A DNA stretch of 64,000 nt, from positions 1,538,494 through 1,602,493 of the forward strand of contig JAJEKV010000047.1 in assembly GCA_021234155.1 (NCBI GenBank). The letters are read 5' to 3'. A program made the translations under genes and the position numbers. How positions within the stretch are numbered: the stretch's first letter is position 1; each line of letters opens with the position of its first letter. Shown here piece after piece: positions 20,705 through 33,600 of this stretch. The stretch comes from Isoetes taiwanensis. Lineage: Eukaryota; Streptophyta; Lycopodiopsida; Isoetales; Isoetaceae. The notes under the pieces were generated by a model. It had not been told where the DNA came from, did not search any database, and saw only the letters and a program-made list of their open reading frames with translations.

Positions 20705-21345
20705 TATAAAAAATGATGCATTCAATGTCTTTGTGATCATGTTAGATTGTATATGAGAGAAGTCTTAAATGGTCAGGGCGTAATTCTAAATGCTTGGTTC
20801 TTTGGATGGGTTGAGGGGAATGTTCTTTGGATGGGTTGGGTGTCTTGTTCTTTGTTTTTTCAGTTTCTGTATTGTTTTGTCTACGTATTATTTTGTTGAA
20901 CAAAAAAGCGTGAAGCGAAATAAATAACATCTTAGTCCATCGCCTTGTGATACCAAAATAAAGTCCTCAGTGGACAAAAGCGGTCCCGTCGAGAGGGCTG
21001 TAATGGCGAAAGTCTCCCAAATTTCTGAAATACGCCTGAAATAGAGTAAAGAAAACCCCACGAGAAATGGAGCAAAGAATGTTTGTTGGTGGCCTAGTAT
21101 CCTCTAATCTTCTTACGGACTTCCATTTGGTGAGGTAGTGATCGGTGGAGGCGGTGGAGTAGTCGTCGACCGGTTTTGATGGGTTGTTATTACATTTAAG
21201 ACTAGCGAACAATAACTTAACTATACGTTGTTTGCTAAATTTGTTGGTGGCGCCATGCCAAACCAAAACCGTCCCACAGGTGGACAAAAGTTCCACGTCA
21301 TGGACATAAGGGGAGGGTGGGAGAGTGGCGTAAGCGAAACTACCC

Positions 21346-22312
21346 CTCCTTGTATTATCGATTCTCTTAAAGGCGAAACCTATTCCAAAAATCATCTTGC
21401 ATTGATATCACGATTGTGTGCGTGCATGAAAGGTTATTACGAGAATCTATTTTTGAGGCGGGATGTAAATCGTGTGTTTGTGTTGGAGAAAGCAGGGAGA
21501 CTTAGATCATGAAGGCTGCCAAAATCTGTCATTTTCAAATTGCGATAGCAATCAAGAATTTGTTTGTGATTGTCTGAAGGTCCATATGCATGCAATGATT
21601 GTCAGCCAGGATCTTTATATTAGTGTATTAATTGGATTATAAGGCCAATCATGATAGCGTTGATGAAGCTATGAAGCCATAACAACAACGATTGGTAATT
21701 GTTGGTAACAATTAAAAGTGTTTCTTCTTGCAATAATTCTTTGATACAAAAATTTATAGGTGGTAGGCATCCAAACTTAGGCAGGTATTGTGGGGAAAGT
21801 TGCCACCTATATAACTAACGTGGATGCATCATTATGGGGGGAACTTGCATGAATTTGGCTAGGACCATGACTAGAACTAGCACAGACACTAGAAAAACCA
21901 TTAGAGCTAGTAGAGCTAGCGGTAGGGAATATGTTCAAGTCCGTGGTCTTCATCTCCATCTCCACCCCATCCCCCATTTGGGTAGCACCATAACTAGTAG
22001 GGAATGTGTTCAACTCGTGGTCATCTCCATCCCCATTTGGGTATACAAGTGGAACTAGGAGGGGCAATATCATTAACACTATAAGATGCATGCAACGTTT
22101 TTATTTCCATCTTCAATTTAGCAAAGGCGAGGAAAAGTATATCATGACTTAAGGTGGTGAGAAATTGGTGATGGGGTGCATTTTTGTCTCTGGGGGTTAA
22201 AGAAGTGACCCTTAAAAGCGTCTAGAATCTTTGCCATGCTTTGTCGCCTCACATGAGGCACTTGAAGCGAGCATGGAAGATGCCACTTTCTTTGTTCAAG
22301 AACTACGTATTG
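21346..22312. repeat. Repeat R, copy c (truncated at the duplication junction)
   Basis: From CTCCTTGT (21346-21353) to 'GTTCAAGAACTA' at about 22310, then an abrupt switch to 'GTGTTGTAGGACCCATC', the same edge as at about 1895. Low-quality zone. Confidence 0.75.
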
Positions 22313-22317
22313 CTGAT

Positions 22318-23545
22318 GTGTTGTAGGACCCATCTAGAATACTTGTGTTGTGTTGGAGAAAGCAGAGACTTAGATCCTTGAAATTTGCCATCATCAATTC
22401 ACAGCAATCAAGTTATTTATACAGTGCAGGGTCATCATACAATAATGATTGTCGAAGTGATCTTATAGTGTATTAATTGGATTATAAAGTAAATCATGTT
22501 GATAAATTAAAGCCATAACGAGTGTTGTTAACAAATTAAAGTATTTCTTCTTACAGTAATTATTGATACAAAAATTTATATCATTAGCGTGCATCAACTT
22601 ACCGTAGTATTGTGAGAAGTAGCCACCTATAACTAAGATCGCATCGTATGGGTAGAACGTTTGGCTGAGACCATGACTAGAACTATACGAGACTTCAGGA
22701 AAACCATTAAGACATGAAACCATTAGAGCTAGTAGAGGCTGAGAATGTAATTTGTGATTCATCTCTGTTTTGTATATATAACTTTAAAGTAGGGATGGTC
22801 AACTCTGTGGTGTCCAGGTCCCACATTTCAGTGATGCCATAGAGTGGAACTAGGAGGGCAATATCAAAACAACACTATAGGATGCATGCAACAGTTTCCT
22901 CTTCTAGTTGTGAGGCGGGAGAATATCATGTAAGTACAGGTGGTGAGAATTGGTAGTAAGGGGTGCATTTGTCCCGAGGTTGAGAAGTGACCATGGCGTC
23001 TAGAATCTTTGCCATGCTTTATTCGCCTCCGTCGGGGCACTTGAAACAGAGCATGGGTGCCGCTATTCAGGCTTCGAGTTGGACTACGGTGTGTGAGGAG
23101 TTGATGTTAGCGATCATAAGCATTGCGGACATGGAATACCCAAGCTATAACAGCGTATATCTTCTTAGCCTTTATGCATGGAATTATCCATCATTTTCCA
23201 AAATGGAAAGATAAAGGGCTCCTTTAAAGTGCGAGGAAAGATTGGACCTTTTTTGGGCCCCCTTTTTTCTATGTAGATTGTAATATGGTGCTGCCATGTT
23301 TCCTCTCGTATAATGCACAACGCTATGCTATGAAAATAGGGGGCAGATCAAGCTTATGATGAAGTGATACCTAATTTGAGTTCAGTATGAAGGAAAGCTC
23401 GTACTATCTCACCTTAGATCAGGTCAAGCGCCACATTTGGTGGCTGCTAGAATCGACACCCTATGTGGTATGCGCAGAAGGTCTCTCTTTTGACCTCTCT
23501 TATTTCGCAACCTTTGCTTCCTCCTTGAAACTAGATTCAGTAGCC
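22318..23545. repeat. Repeat R in copy B, first part
   Basis: Equivalent of 1895-3265 with heavy small-scale differences; ends near CCTCCTTGAAACTAG at about 23525, the corrupted Merlin target site. Confidence 0.7.
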
Positions 23546-23625
23546 TCTCCCCCCAAAAAAAACCCGTCCGCAGTGGACAAAAGTTCCACGTCATTGGGAG
23601 GGTGGAAAGGGAGAAAAACTACCTC
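23546..23625. mobile_element. Merlin solo-TIR remnant, copy B
   Basis: Counterpart of 3266-3389: 'CCCCCCAAAAAAAACCCGTC', 'GTGGACAAAAGTTCCACGTC', shortened G-rich tract, 'AAAAACTACCTCTTGCATTA'. Confidence 0.65.
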
Positions 23626-24488
23626 TTGCATTATTCTCTTAAAATAAAGCCTATTCCAAAAATCATACTTCAAACATTATGGCCGGTCACCGTGCATAGA
23701 AAGTTATTCGGTATCATTTTTGAGATGGGATGTGCGAATCGTGTGTTTGTGTTGGAGAAACAGAGACTTAAGTCATGAGAGTGCATGAAAATACTGTCAT
23801 TTTCAAAATTCTTGTGACAATCAGGTGTTTGTGATTGTACAAAGGTCGTCGCGTACAATGGTTATCGAGCGGATCTTTATATTAGTGTATTAATTGGTTA
23901 TAAAAGACGATCAGTAGCGTTGATGACTAGCAATACAACAAAGTGGTAATTTATTTATTTAATTAAAGTGTTTCTTCTTGCAATAATTACATTGGTGTGG
24001 TAGTAATAGCATCCAACTTACTGACCGTGTAATGAAGTTGCCACCTCTGCCAACTAATGTGGATGCATGTTATGGAGCGGGCTTGCATAGTTTATTCAGC
24101 ACAGAACTAAGCACAAACTAGGAAAACCACTAGGACACCATCTCCATCTCCACCCCCATACCCATTTGGGTGGCACCATAACTAATGATGAGGATGTGTT
24201 CAACCTTTGGCATGGTCATCCCTCGCGTTTGGGTAGCATACAAGTGGAACTAGAAGGCGATATCATTAACACTATGGGATGCATGCAATGCTTTGATTTC
24301 CATCTTCAATTTAGCAAAGTGAGAAATTGTAGTAGTAAGGGGTGCGTTTTTGTCCCTTTGAGGGGTTAAAGAAGTGACATAAAGCGCTAGAAACTTGCCA
24401 TGTTTTATTCTGCCTCCCGTGAGGCACTTGAAGCGAGCATGGAAGATGCCCTTCTTGTTCAAGAACTGAAGTTGGTTACGGGTGTGCA
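23626..24488. repeat. Repeat R in copy B, second part
   Basis: Equivalent of 3398-4321, ending at 'GGTGTGCACATCTG'. Confidence 0.7.
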
Positions 24489-26803
24489 CATCTGTTTTAC
24501 GGAAAAAAGCGACTGCTGTAGCAAAGTTCTCACAATTTCTATAGAATGGTGGGCCTTACCCGATGAATCCTTTAGAACATCATTTCTTCAAAATAAGGCA
24601 CGAAATCCTTTCCATGTATACGGATTTAGAGAACAATTCTCCTTCTAGAGTCATCAACCAACTCCAACCCTATGAAACATCTTCTAAATAGGAATGGGAC
24701 ATGTAACAACAACAAAAGGTGGCCAAAGACAAGCCACAATTATTAACACTGCTTTCAAATATTCTTTGCGTTGGCATGCAGTATGGCGGTCGATGTAATA
24801 TAATAGAACTTGCTAAAATGACATATTCGGTAGCTTAATGATCTCAAATGGGTGCAAACAAACCTTTTAGGAGTATCTTTGGCTCTTTTGCACATTGAGA
24901 TAAAGTCTTCATTCATGTCAACTTCCATCCCCTTTATCACCGATCTTCTAGTTACTCACCTCTTCCACTTCAGGCTCAACCATGAAAGGAACTAGTTGTC
25001 CTTGATTCTCAAATTTTTGGACTGCTCAAAGCATAAACAGTTAGCAATTCTAGCTCATGAGTTTGAGTACCAAATCATCAAAGCGAACAAAGTTCTCCAT
25101 ATGGGCGTATATGATCATGTTAAATTTGATATACATGTCTCAAATCTGAAAATCTCATAAAGCGTTGTTATGTCATGGCTATACTAAATTCAGAGCATGT
25201 ACCATAGCTCCGGAGTGGTCAAATACTAAAATATAGTAACTCCTTCTAGCTCACATAACAATGGTTCATCATCATCAAAATGTTCCATGTATGAAAAGTC
25301 TCAAATTCGAGTACTTTCGAGCATCCATCACTTTCTTTCTCATGACCAATGTTCAAACTATCATTTCACATAAAAGAACATGCTCATACTCTTGACCATG
25401 TGAGATGTGATTAGATTTACAGATTTCTGTTGTGCATCCATGCTTGATTGCAGAGGATGATCATATATTCACTCATTGCCCGTGTCTATGTTTGCTCCTT
25501 TGACTAAATACATTGATACTCACGGCAGCAAAGTGGCCCGGGATCCTTGGATTAGGCTGGTGACTCCATTCTACTCTTATTGGCATTTGAGATGATTTGT
25601 TGGACTGAAATTTCACAGTTTTTGTTCTTCCTCCTATCTTGCAACCGGTGGAGAATAATGCATCAATTGCTCAAGGTAAGTGTGACTTTAGTGGCCAAAA
25701 CTTGGTGATCACATCATCTTCATTTTGAATTTCCTCATCCACCATAGGAGGCATCACTATGGGCTGATTTTCTTCTATAGTGAAAGCATTACATGGGCAG
25801 CACATTGGGTGCACCTTCTTAAGTATAATACCTTCAAAGCCTTTGGAAAAGAGGGCCTTGATCTTCTCTGCAATTGGCACTCTTGGTTCTTGCACCACCT
25901 TTTGTGATCTTGTAACCCGCATTTACTTCTCAATCTCTTCTTCTTGTTGAAATGGGTCCTTTGTCTACCTCAACAATCCACAATTTACTCTTGATTTTGC
26001 CTTCTCTTGCTTCTTAAGCTCCTCAATAAGAGCCTTAACGGGGATTATCAATATACTTTGAATCTTGAATCTGAAACATCATTATTAGGGAAGAGTCTTT
26101 GCTTCAAACACTTGCATATGGTGGATACTTGTTGATTGCCCATTAAGTTTCCCATGAATTTTCAACAAGTACTCTCATCATGCTTGAATTTATCATAACG
26201 CAATACAAAAGACCTTACTTGGATACCATCCTATTGTGGTTACCATTTGTATAGAACTCATTGGAACTTGTTGAACGTTGGAGCTTTGGCATCATTGGAA
26301 CTTGTGGTATGATAAGTCTGCTTGCATTGGTTGAGTAAAGGAATAGGATGGTGCTTGTTATAGCAATCTGGGATTAGCCCTCTCAATCTCTTCTCCCTAC
26401 ATTTCTTGATTATTTATGGCCCTTTATTTGGCATCTTGAGCGAGAATTTGACAATCCATGTAGTATCAAATGCCGATAGACCCACAATACTCTGATAATA
26501 AACTTAACCTCCTTAGCTTCTCACCAATTGTAAGCTTAGAAATCTTGGCTGCAATATCCTCTTGTTTGTCTGGAGCAGCAACTTCATGAATGTATCGGCT
26601 TATCTTGATACATACTTTTGCCTCTAAATGTTATGCAATTTGTTTGGCCTTCATATGACAATAGCTCGTTTCAGCCCCTTCATATACCATTGAATATCAT
26701 TTCATCACTCCTTGCAATCTTCCAATGAACCACGGCTTTGGAAGCGCAATGCCGATTCTACTCTCTAATTGATTCATCTTCTTTTGTGTGTGATTGGTCC
26801 ACC

Positions 26804-27336
26804 CATTAGAAATGGTGGGATCTCATTTGTCCCGATAAGGTTGCTTAAAAGCCTGTTTTAGTATCAAATAAGAGAGGAAGAGCTCCGGTATCTTTATTCC
26901 GATTATTATGTGGCGTGAGTAATTAATGAGTTCTAACTAACTTTTGGGTGTGTTTTTCTGCTATAACTTTTGATCAAAACTCAGATTCAAACACTATTTG
27001 TGGCAATGGATTACGTCTCCTGAGATGCTACAACCCATTGTTATATCTTTTATTGATGTAAATATATAAAGAAAGGCAAAAACCATATTTTTTAAAGGAT
27101 TCAACACATATGAAGCATGTTGAAATACATCATAATATATATCCTTGAAAGATCTTTTCATTCTTGCATCTAATGCAACAAGCAGCATGGAAAAGGCATT
27201 TTTCATTGAGTAGATCCAAAGTTATAGGGAGCAATGATGAAGTTGTTAATCTTTGCATTAATTGGGTTGATGTAAGGTACTCTCATTCTATTGGAGGTTC
27301 TTGTAGGGACAAAGGAGATCTGGAATTACCTCTAAT
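26804..27336. mobile_element. Foldback TIR element, copy B of 6748-7302
   Basis: Begins CATTAGAAATGGTGGGATCT and ends ...GGAATTACCTCTAATATTC; same place in gag. Confidence 0.7.
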
Positions 27337-27340
27337 ATTC

Positions 27341-27607
27341 CGAATGGCTTATGTTGAATATACATAAAAATTGCGAGGTGCACCATTGTGCCACATGCAA
27401 GTACATAATTGTATTTAAAAGGTACCTAGAGCTGCCGGAATTGACTAAAAGGAAATTGTATTATGTTCCAAGAGTAGTAGTACATACATGTTGTAAAGGT
27501 GCCTTATGATGTCAAGAAGATGTAAGAACTCAAATATATCATCATCTTTGTTACCAGTATTTTCGATGGTTTCCAAAACATGTATGAGCCTAGCTTTGTG
27601 TCTTACC
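27341..27607. mobile_element. MITE, copy B of 7307-7581
   Basis: Right end GTGTCTTACCC followed by TTTC is readable; the left TIR is badly altered ('AATGGCTTATGTTGAATATA'). Confidence 0.6.
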
Positions 27608-28099
27608 CTTTCTCCATAGTCTTATCCTTACACATGAACTTCTTGTTAATTAGCAATGAAAGCTTCCGCTAATTCCTGATATGTCATAGTGTCACATTTG
27701 GGTTGTTCCTCCAGATCTTACAAAGAACTATGAGCAAAGCCGTGTCGGCGGTAGGTAACACATTCTGCGGCAATACCTCTCAAACTTACAATATGCTTGA
27801 TCCACGGATCATCAAACTTTGGGAATCCCCATTTGTAAAAAGCCATACCATAGGTAGTAACTCACGATCATCTCTACCTTTCTTCTTAGGTTTCTTGAAA
27901 TTGAAAAAACAAATGGAATCTCCCTTCAATTTGAAAAGCGAAATTGGATTACCTTCTAGATAGGTAAGTAAATCAAGAAACCTCTGGATCGAAATTAAAA
28001 CTAAATCGCTCCCAAATGTCAGCGAAATTGAATCTTGATGCAATTTTGAGCTAGATAAACTCAGGGGTCCCCTTCTTGTGATGGAGCCAGTAGGATCTT

Positions 28100-28448
28100 A
28101 TTGAGCACGGACTCTAACCTTGCAAGAAGGATGAAAACCCCAACAATCGAGCCTGATCTATCGGATCGAGCAATGCCTTTACAAAGAATCCTCATCTCCA
28201 TAGCTAGATCGAGCAAAAATACTCTCCCTCGATACCTGCCGTCTCCCTGTTCTTCTCTTTCTGCTGGACCACAATAGTCATCATGGATACGTGCAAATAT
28301 CACCTGGCGATGCATGTCGTACAGCCCTCCATGCTCTGATGTCACCTCAATAGTGTGGGTGTGGTGAGTGGTGGTGGTGGCAGTGTGGTGACAAGTGTGA
28401 GCTGAGTGGTGAGTGGTGTGAAGTGTGAGTGAGTGGCCACCCCAGTGA
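28100..28448 (-). repeat. LTR 1 of copy B
   Basis: Counterpart of 8098-8461, with 'GCAAGAAGGATGAAAACCCC' near its start and GTGGTGAGTGG repeats at its end. Followed by 'TGATGCGACCACGGTGGGAA', a corrupted form of the primer-binding-like stretch at 8462. Confidence 0.65.
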
Positions 28449-28990
28449 TGCGACCACGGTGGGAAAATGTACCCACTCAGTGATGCGGAGAACCTGACAG
28501 GTATACTACTATAATTCATGGGACATGTCCCCAAATGACACATTTACACCCTCCTCAAATTTAAGAACTTGATACAAACAAAAGCGGTCCAAGGTAATGA
28601 TGTGAAAGCAGGCCTCTGTAAGCTGTGCAAACTTTGAAAGGCGATATCTTGAGTTCGGACCTCGTTTGACACATAGCTCATTGGATTCGTATCATGAAAC
28701 ACATCTTTTGATGTAGGATGGTACTTCTTATGCATTTGTCACCATCTGTTTTACGGAAAACGACCTCTTTGTAACTAAAGTTCTCCACAAATTCTCGTAA
28801 TTGGAATACCATCCAGATCATAGATAACTTCTCTCTTTAATCTGGGCCTAGGATCCTTGCCATTTGGGATTAGGCAACAATTCCCTTAAGGTCTTAAGTG
28901 AAAGCCACTGGGCCTCTTTGTCAATCGAAATGGAGCTTCCACTTGGGCACAATTTAGACGGAATCTTTGTAGTGGTCTGCACACCTTCAT
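28449..28990 (-). other. Non-coding DNA, copy B of 8462-9050
   Basis: No gene; matches the 3' non-coding stretch of the gypsy element, including 'GACACATTTACACCCTCCTC'. Confidence 0.6.
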
Positions 28991-30180
28991 AAATGGATGA
29001 CAACACCGCAGCTTATCTTTGATGGCTTTGCTTTTCTAACCTCATATTGAAATCTATACTTCCTTGTCTCATCTCTTGCAGTGCAGCAAACCATCCATCT
29101 ATTATGCATGATTTGGAGTTGATTCTCCTAAATTCTCATAATAAGGTAACTCCACAAATGAACATAAAGGAATGTCAAATGAATAGAAGCATCTGACTTG
29201 CACCCATAAACCAATTCAAATGATGTAAATCCACATAGCCAACTTGTAGAGTACACACTGAAACTCCATAAGAGCTGTCAAAGGCTTTTTGTTCTTTGGT
29301 TATATGTATTTTGGCCAAGATAGCTTTCAGAATTTTGTTAGTATTGAATACGACTTGCCCATTGCCTGTGGATAATAATGACTTGCACATATTGAACATG
29401 ATCTTTTTACATTATTGAGCTACTACTTTTCCCCATGAAATAGGTTCCCCCGTCCAAACAAAGAATGGTTTGGAGCACAAACGAGAAATCAAATTGCATT
29501 AAAGAAAGCTTACGTAACATTTTACATGCTTTCTTTGGAGCGCTTCTACCCTTTGTAAACATGCATGTGGCTACCAAGATATATTTATGACCTTTGGAAG
29601 ATGAAGTTATTAGAGCCAATATAATCCAATCCCCTTAAACGGACAACACTTAAAAATAGGATGAAATAGCATATTATTGCTTTGTTAATTGTTTATACCT
29701 TTGACCTTCTCATTTAGTAACAAGTCTCTAATATCTTGTAAAGAAGTTGGCCAATAATATCCCCAATGAAGGATGTTCTAATTTTGTGGTTACGGCTGCC
29801 AAATGCCCACGACAATCCTTATGCTTCTTGCAACAAATGTAGGTTGTTGACCAATAACCTGTCTTATCAAGACCATGATCTTCCTTATAAAATAACTTCA
29901 TACACATAACGGTAGCATACTCTAAGAGCATGCTTTTGTTGCTTTGAAAATGATGAAGGATAAGTCGATCTTGTAAATACCTTATATATTGGTATATAAA
30001 AGATCCAATTCGTCTCAATGAACCCCTCGTAATACCATTATCTCGAAATGCTATTTACCTGATGCAATTTCCTCTTCTATTTCAAAGCATCCACTACTCA
30101 AATAGGAACTTGAATTATGAGTCTCTCAGCCATCTTAACATACTTCAATTCAAATTCTTGTATGATAAGAAGTCTATTTG
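28991..30180 (-). pseudogene. Gypsy integrase, copy B
   Basis: Counterpart of 9051-10304. 'SSSKGHKYILVATCMFTKG' (near 29560) is readable; other core motifs are broken by indels. Confidence 0.65.
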
Positions 30181-30667
30181 CAATTGGTTTTTTGTTCAAA
30201 AGGCCTTCAAAGTCGCCAACTGTGAAAGAATGAACCTGACGAAATCAGAGTCGACAGGTCCGGTCAAAAAAGCTGATTGACCATCCAATCATTTCTAGAT
30301 AAGTTGATAGAAAGTCCAAATGAGCTTTCAGTGCAATAGATAGATCCCGCGATCTTTTAACCTATATGTTGGTAACATGTTTAAATCAATTATGATTGTC
30401 AAAAACTCAAAAAATATGTTTTACAATTTTTTTTTACCATCCTCTTGGGGCTCAAAGATATGCAAAACCCAAGGTTGGAAATGTCTCACAAGATTCATCT
30501 ATTGCACCAAACAAGAGCTCGTTGGTTTCTTTCAACACTTATCCTGAAAATGATCCATGGTCCTGGTTCAATAACCGTTGGGTCTGCATTTTTAAGCTAA
30601 TTCACATTGGTAGTTCATATCAGCTTAATCTTAGAAGGCCCTTTTATGATCTCAAAAAATCCTAATG
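30181..30667. mobile_element. Foldback TIR element, copy B of 10305-10848
   Basis: Right end 'AAGGCCCTTTTATGATCTCA' and CCTAATG at 30667 are clear; the left TIR is altered. Confidence 0.65.
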
Positions 30668-31740
30668 TAAACTTTAGGATCTTGGACAAATTTTATTGTA
30701 AATACATGGCAATGGGTTCACATCCATATGAATGTAGACATCTTTGTACATTTGCTGGTCCATTGTAGGAAAGATAATGTCTAAAATTTATTCAAGCGCC
30801 CACCTCAATGCCAACCAAGATGCTCCCACATGAGTCCATTTACGCTCTTGAAAGAGTTAACAACCGCTAGCATAGTAATTCACATCATAATGTTTCTTTG
30901 TTGATTTTTCTTAAACAGTGTGATAAAACACTCCCCAGCTACTAAAGGTAAATAAAATGGCTCACTTTCATTCTGGAGAATCAACAAGTTCTCTCTTTCA
31001 ATTGTCAGCTTTCCATTCAAATGCTTCTTGTTCATCATCTAAAAATTACCTTACAGCTTCCTTACAATCTACAATGCATTTGGGTTATTTTAGCAAATTG
31101 TCTAAATATACTAAAAGTTGGCCATATAAGCTTCTCCTTGGGATATATTTGTAGGTGGTTTCATCTTCTCAAAATTTTATCTTATAGTCACCATAACACT
31201 TACTAAAGCATAATTGTAAAGTTTTCCTCTGATGAAAATATATGAGTTCAAACTTATACCACTCTGTTGCATCTCGAACTCTAAGGTCTCAGTGATTATT
31301 ATTGGATTAAACTTATTCAGTATCTGAATATCAAAATTAATCATATATCCTTATTTCAATTGAAATGTCATTTGGAGCATTTGTAGTAAGGTAATATATA
31401 AACTGCAATTACCAAAGGTGTTTAACCGTCATTGCCTTGATGTCAGTGGATGGAATTTGGATGGTCCATATCTGGTATCATCAGAAAGAACATGCCTGAT
31501 TTCATATAACAATGTCCAAATAAGTGTCTATGAATGGTGTAAAAATGATCTCTTTTGGTAGCTTTATTGAGATCCCTCCGTAATCATTCGCATTTTCGGA
31601 TGAGTATTCGGCTTCACCGCAATAGGATTAATTGATCTGAATTTGGCAATTTTAATAAATCGGCCTCCGGAAAGTTCACGACTTCGACCTTTACTTTATC
31701 TCATTATTACTGGACTCATTCTCCTTTGAGTTTGTTGAAC
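30668..31740 (-). pseudogene. Gypsy reverse transcriptase, copy B
   Basis: Counterpart of 10849-11967 with no frame above 65 codons. Alignable throughout at the DNA level. Confidence 0.65.
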
Positions 31741-33600
31741 CTGCTTTTGAGCCTTGTTTCAAATCAATGGTATGGAACCACAACCTGGTGGAATGCCCTT
31801 CAATTCATCCTTTCTTTTAAAACATCCTCAATTCTTTATTAAATATCAAATCTTCCTCCTCAGTAAGATCGCCTTCAATAGTAACCAATTCTTCTTGATT
31901 TCCTTGAGAAATATTAATGTTCTTGAATGTGGTGGGTGATCAGAATGAATGTGGTGAATGTGGTGACATGTGATGAATGTGGTGAATGTGAATGACGTAT
32001 TTGAATGAATGATGGGGACAAACGTGGTGAATCAGTGGAATGATGAATGTGTGAGGAATGTGAATAATCGGTGGTGAATGTGGTGTAGGTAGTGAATGTG
32101 GTAGTAGGTGGTGATTGTGGGTGAATGTGGTGATTATGGACTCCGGGATGAATGGGACTCCCTGAAATTTTGATTGCACCAAGTTAGGTTGTACTTGTCA
32201 AAGCATCCAACCCGCCACCGTTTGTTCTCTTGAACATGTACCACAATGCCGCTGAAAATAGGCCTTCAAATCCATGGTTTTGTTGATGTAAAACTTCAAA
32301 TTAGCACTTTAAACCTGAAATTGATCCATGTTGTTGACCTGCACCAACAAAGAGTCTCCAAAAAATAGTCAAACAATCAACATGCTTTTTCTTTGCCAAA
32401 GTCATTCAATAAGTGCATGGTATTCATTGCCTCTATTACCGCCAGACTTTGCATGGCATACTCATGTAACAATCTTCTTCTATGCCCATATAAAAATACT
32501 CCTACACCTCCATAACTTTGAGCTTAGAGAATGCAACATCAAAATACATTTGTCCCTCGTGATATATTGCTGATTTATCCCATCCATGTGATGTCGTAAA
32601 TCAACATCTCTACTGATCTTGATCAATACCTTTGCTGAAATAAGTCTTAACAATGGGTATTTGAATGGACTCCCCGCATGTTTACAAAGTCTTCTTGTAA
32701 CTCATTCACCAATACTCTTCGCGTCGTTGGATATTTTATTCGCTATATTGTAAAATGACATATTTCTGAATTTTTGTATCTTTTAACCCACTTGTACAAA
32801 GTCTTATCTTTCCCCTCGCCCCACTTCCAGACATGAAAACAACTAAGACCTTTGTCGCCTCTACACCATAGCATTCTTTGCTTTCGATTTCTAATCATGG
32901 GTTGCTCAAGAAGGATTGTAAAAGAAAGGTACCTTTTGCTGATTCGTGAGGATGATCTATAGTAACCTTGTGTTCTCCTTGAAAGATGTTCATTTCCGTT
33001 CCTCGCTTTGTATGGCATCTAACCATGTATCGCTCAACAACAGTGGTAAGTTTAGGCAGATGTAATAAAATTTCGAAACTTCAAAACCATGAAATCAAGA
33101 TTGCTTCCACCTCATAGACTCAGATAAGACATTTCTTATGACTCCCATGGGCTGCACCTCTTCATTTGATTGAAGGCTTTGAGCGTTATAGGTTGCCTGC
33201 TCCATCATTTTCAACCAACTTGTTACTATATGGTAAGCATTACATTCCTCCCCCGGTATCTATGTTACGCCTTTGATTAAATATCTATTAATACTCACAT
33301 CACAAAGTCGGCCCCGATCCTTGATTGCCGGGCTGGTGGCTCCATTCTACTTTTATTGGTATCATTTGAGATGATTTGTTGGACTGAAATTCTTAATTTT
33401 GTTCTTCCTCTAAGTCTTGCAACAAATTTGGAGAAATAATGCATCAATTGCTCCCGAGTAAAGTGTAACTTTGGTGGCCCAAAACTTGGCTGATCATCAT
33501 CTTCATTTTGAAGTTCCTCATCCACCATAGGGAGGTATCCTTTATGGGCTGATTTTCTTCTATAGACTGGGAATCGTTTCGTGGGCAGCATTGAATTGCA
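31741..33600 (-). pseudogene. Gypsy RNase H and protease, copy B
   Basis: Counterpart of 11967-14000, including the minisatellite (31925-32140). Fragments such as 'QISNDTNKSRMEPPARQS' near 33330 and 'YKARNGNEHLSRRTQGY' near 32980 are readable in scattered frames. Confidence 0.65.
31925..32140. repeat. GTGGTGAAT minisatellite, copy B
   Basis: Shorter and less regular version of 12218-12455. Confidence 0.7.

Larger units (their letters stand above)
16715..21345. mobile_element. Merlin composite A (three transposase copies)
   Basis: Order: Merlin 3' region and transposase on minus (16775-17641), 5' region, TIR, transposase on plus (17979-18800), 3' region fused to another 5' region (about 19012), TIR (19450-19541), transposase on plus (19566-20704), TIR GTCTCCC at 21018 followed by AAATTTCT, 5' region, and outer TIR ending ACTACCC at 21345 next to CTCCTTGT of repeat R. 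The left end was removed with the gypsy insertion. Compared with 58534-61082 it has one extra transposase-3' region-5' region unit. Confidence 0.8.
24489..28065 (-). pseudogene. Copy B of the short gag-protease element
   Basis: Counterpart of 4322-8059 including the acidic C-terminal extension (about 24840-25480), protease (near 25480-25530), zinc-knuckle gag, both insertions (26804-27336 and 27341-27607) and the gag N-terminus (27608-28065). No frame longer than about 85 codons survives. Since the matching sequence in copy A is open over 691 codons and the differences sit mostly at CAG/CTG sites, I regard much of this damage as sequence error. Confidence 0.65.
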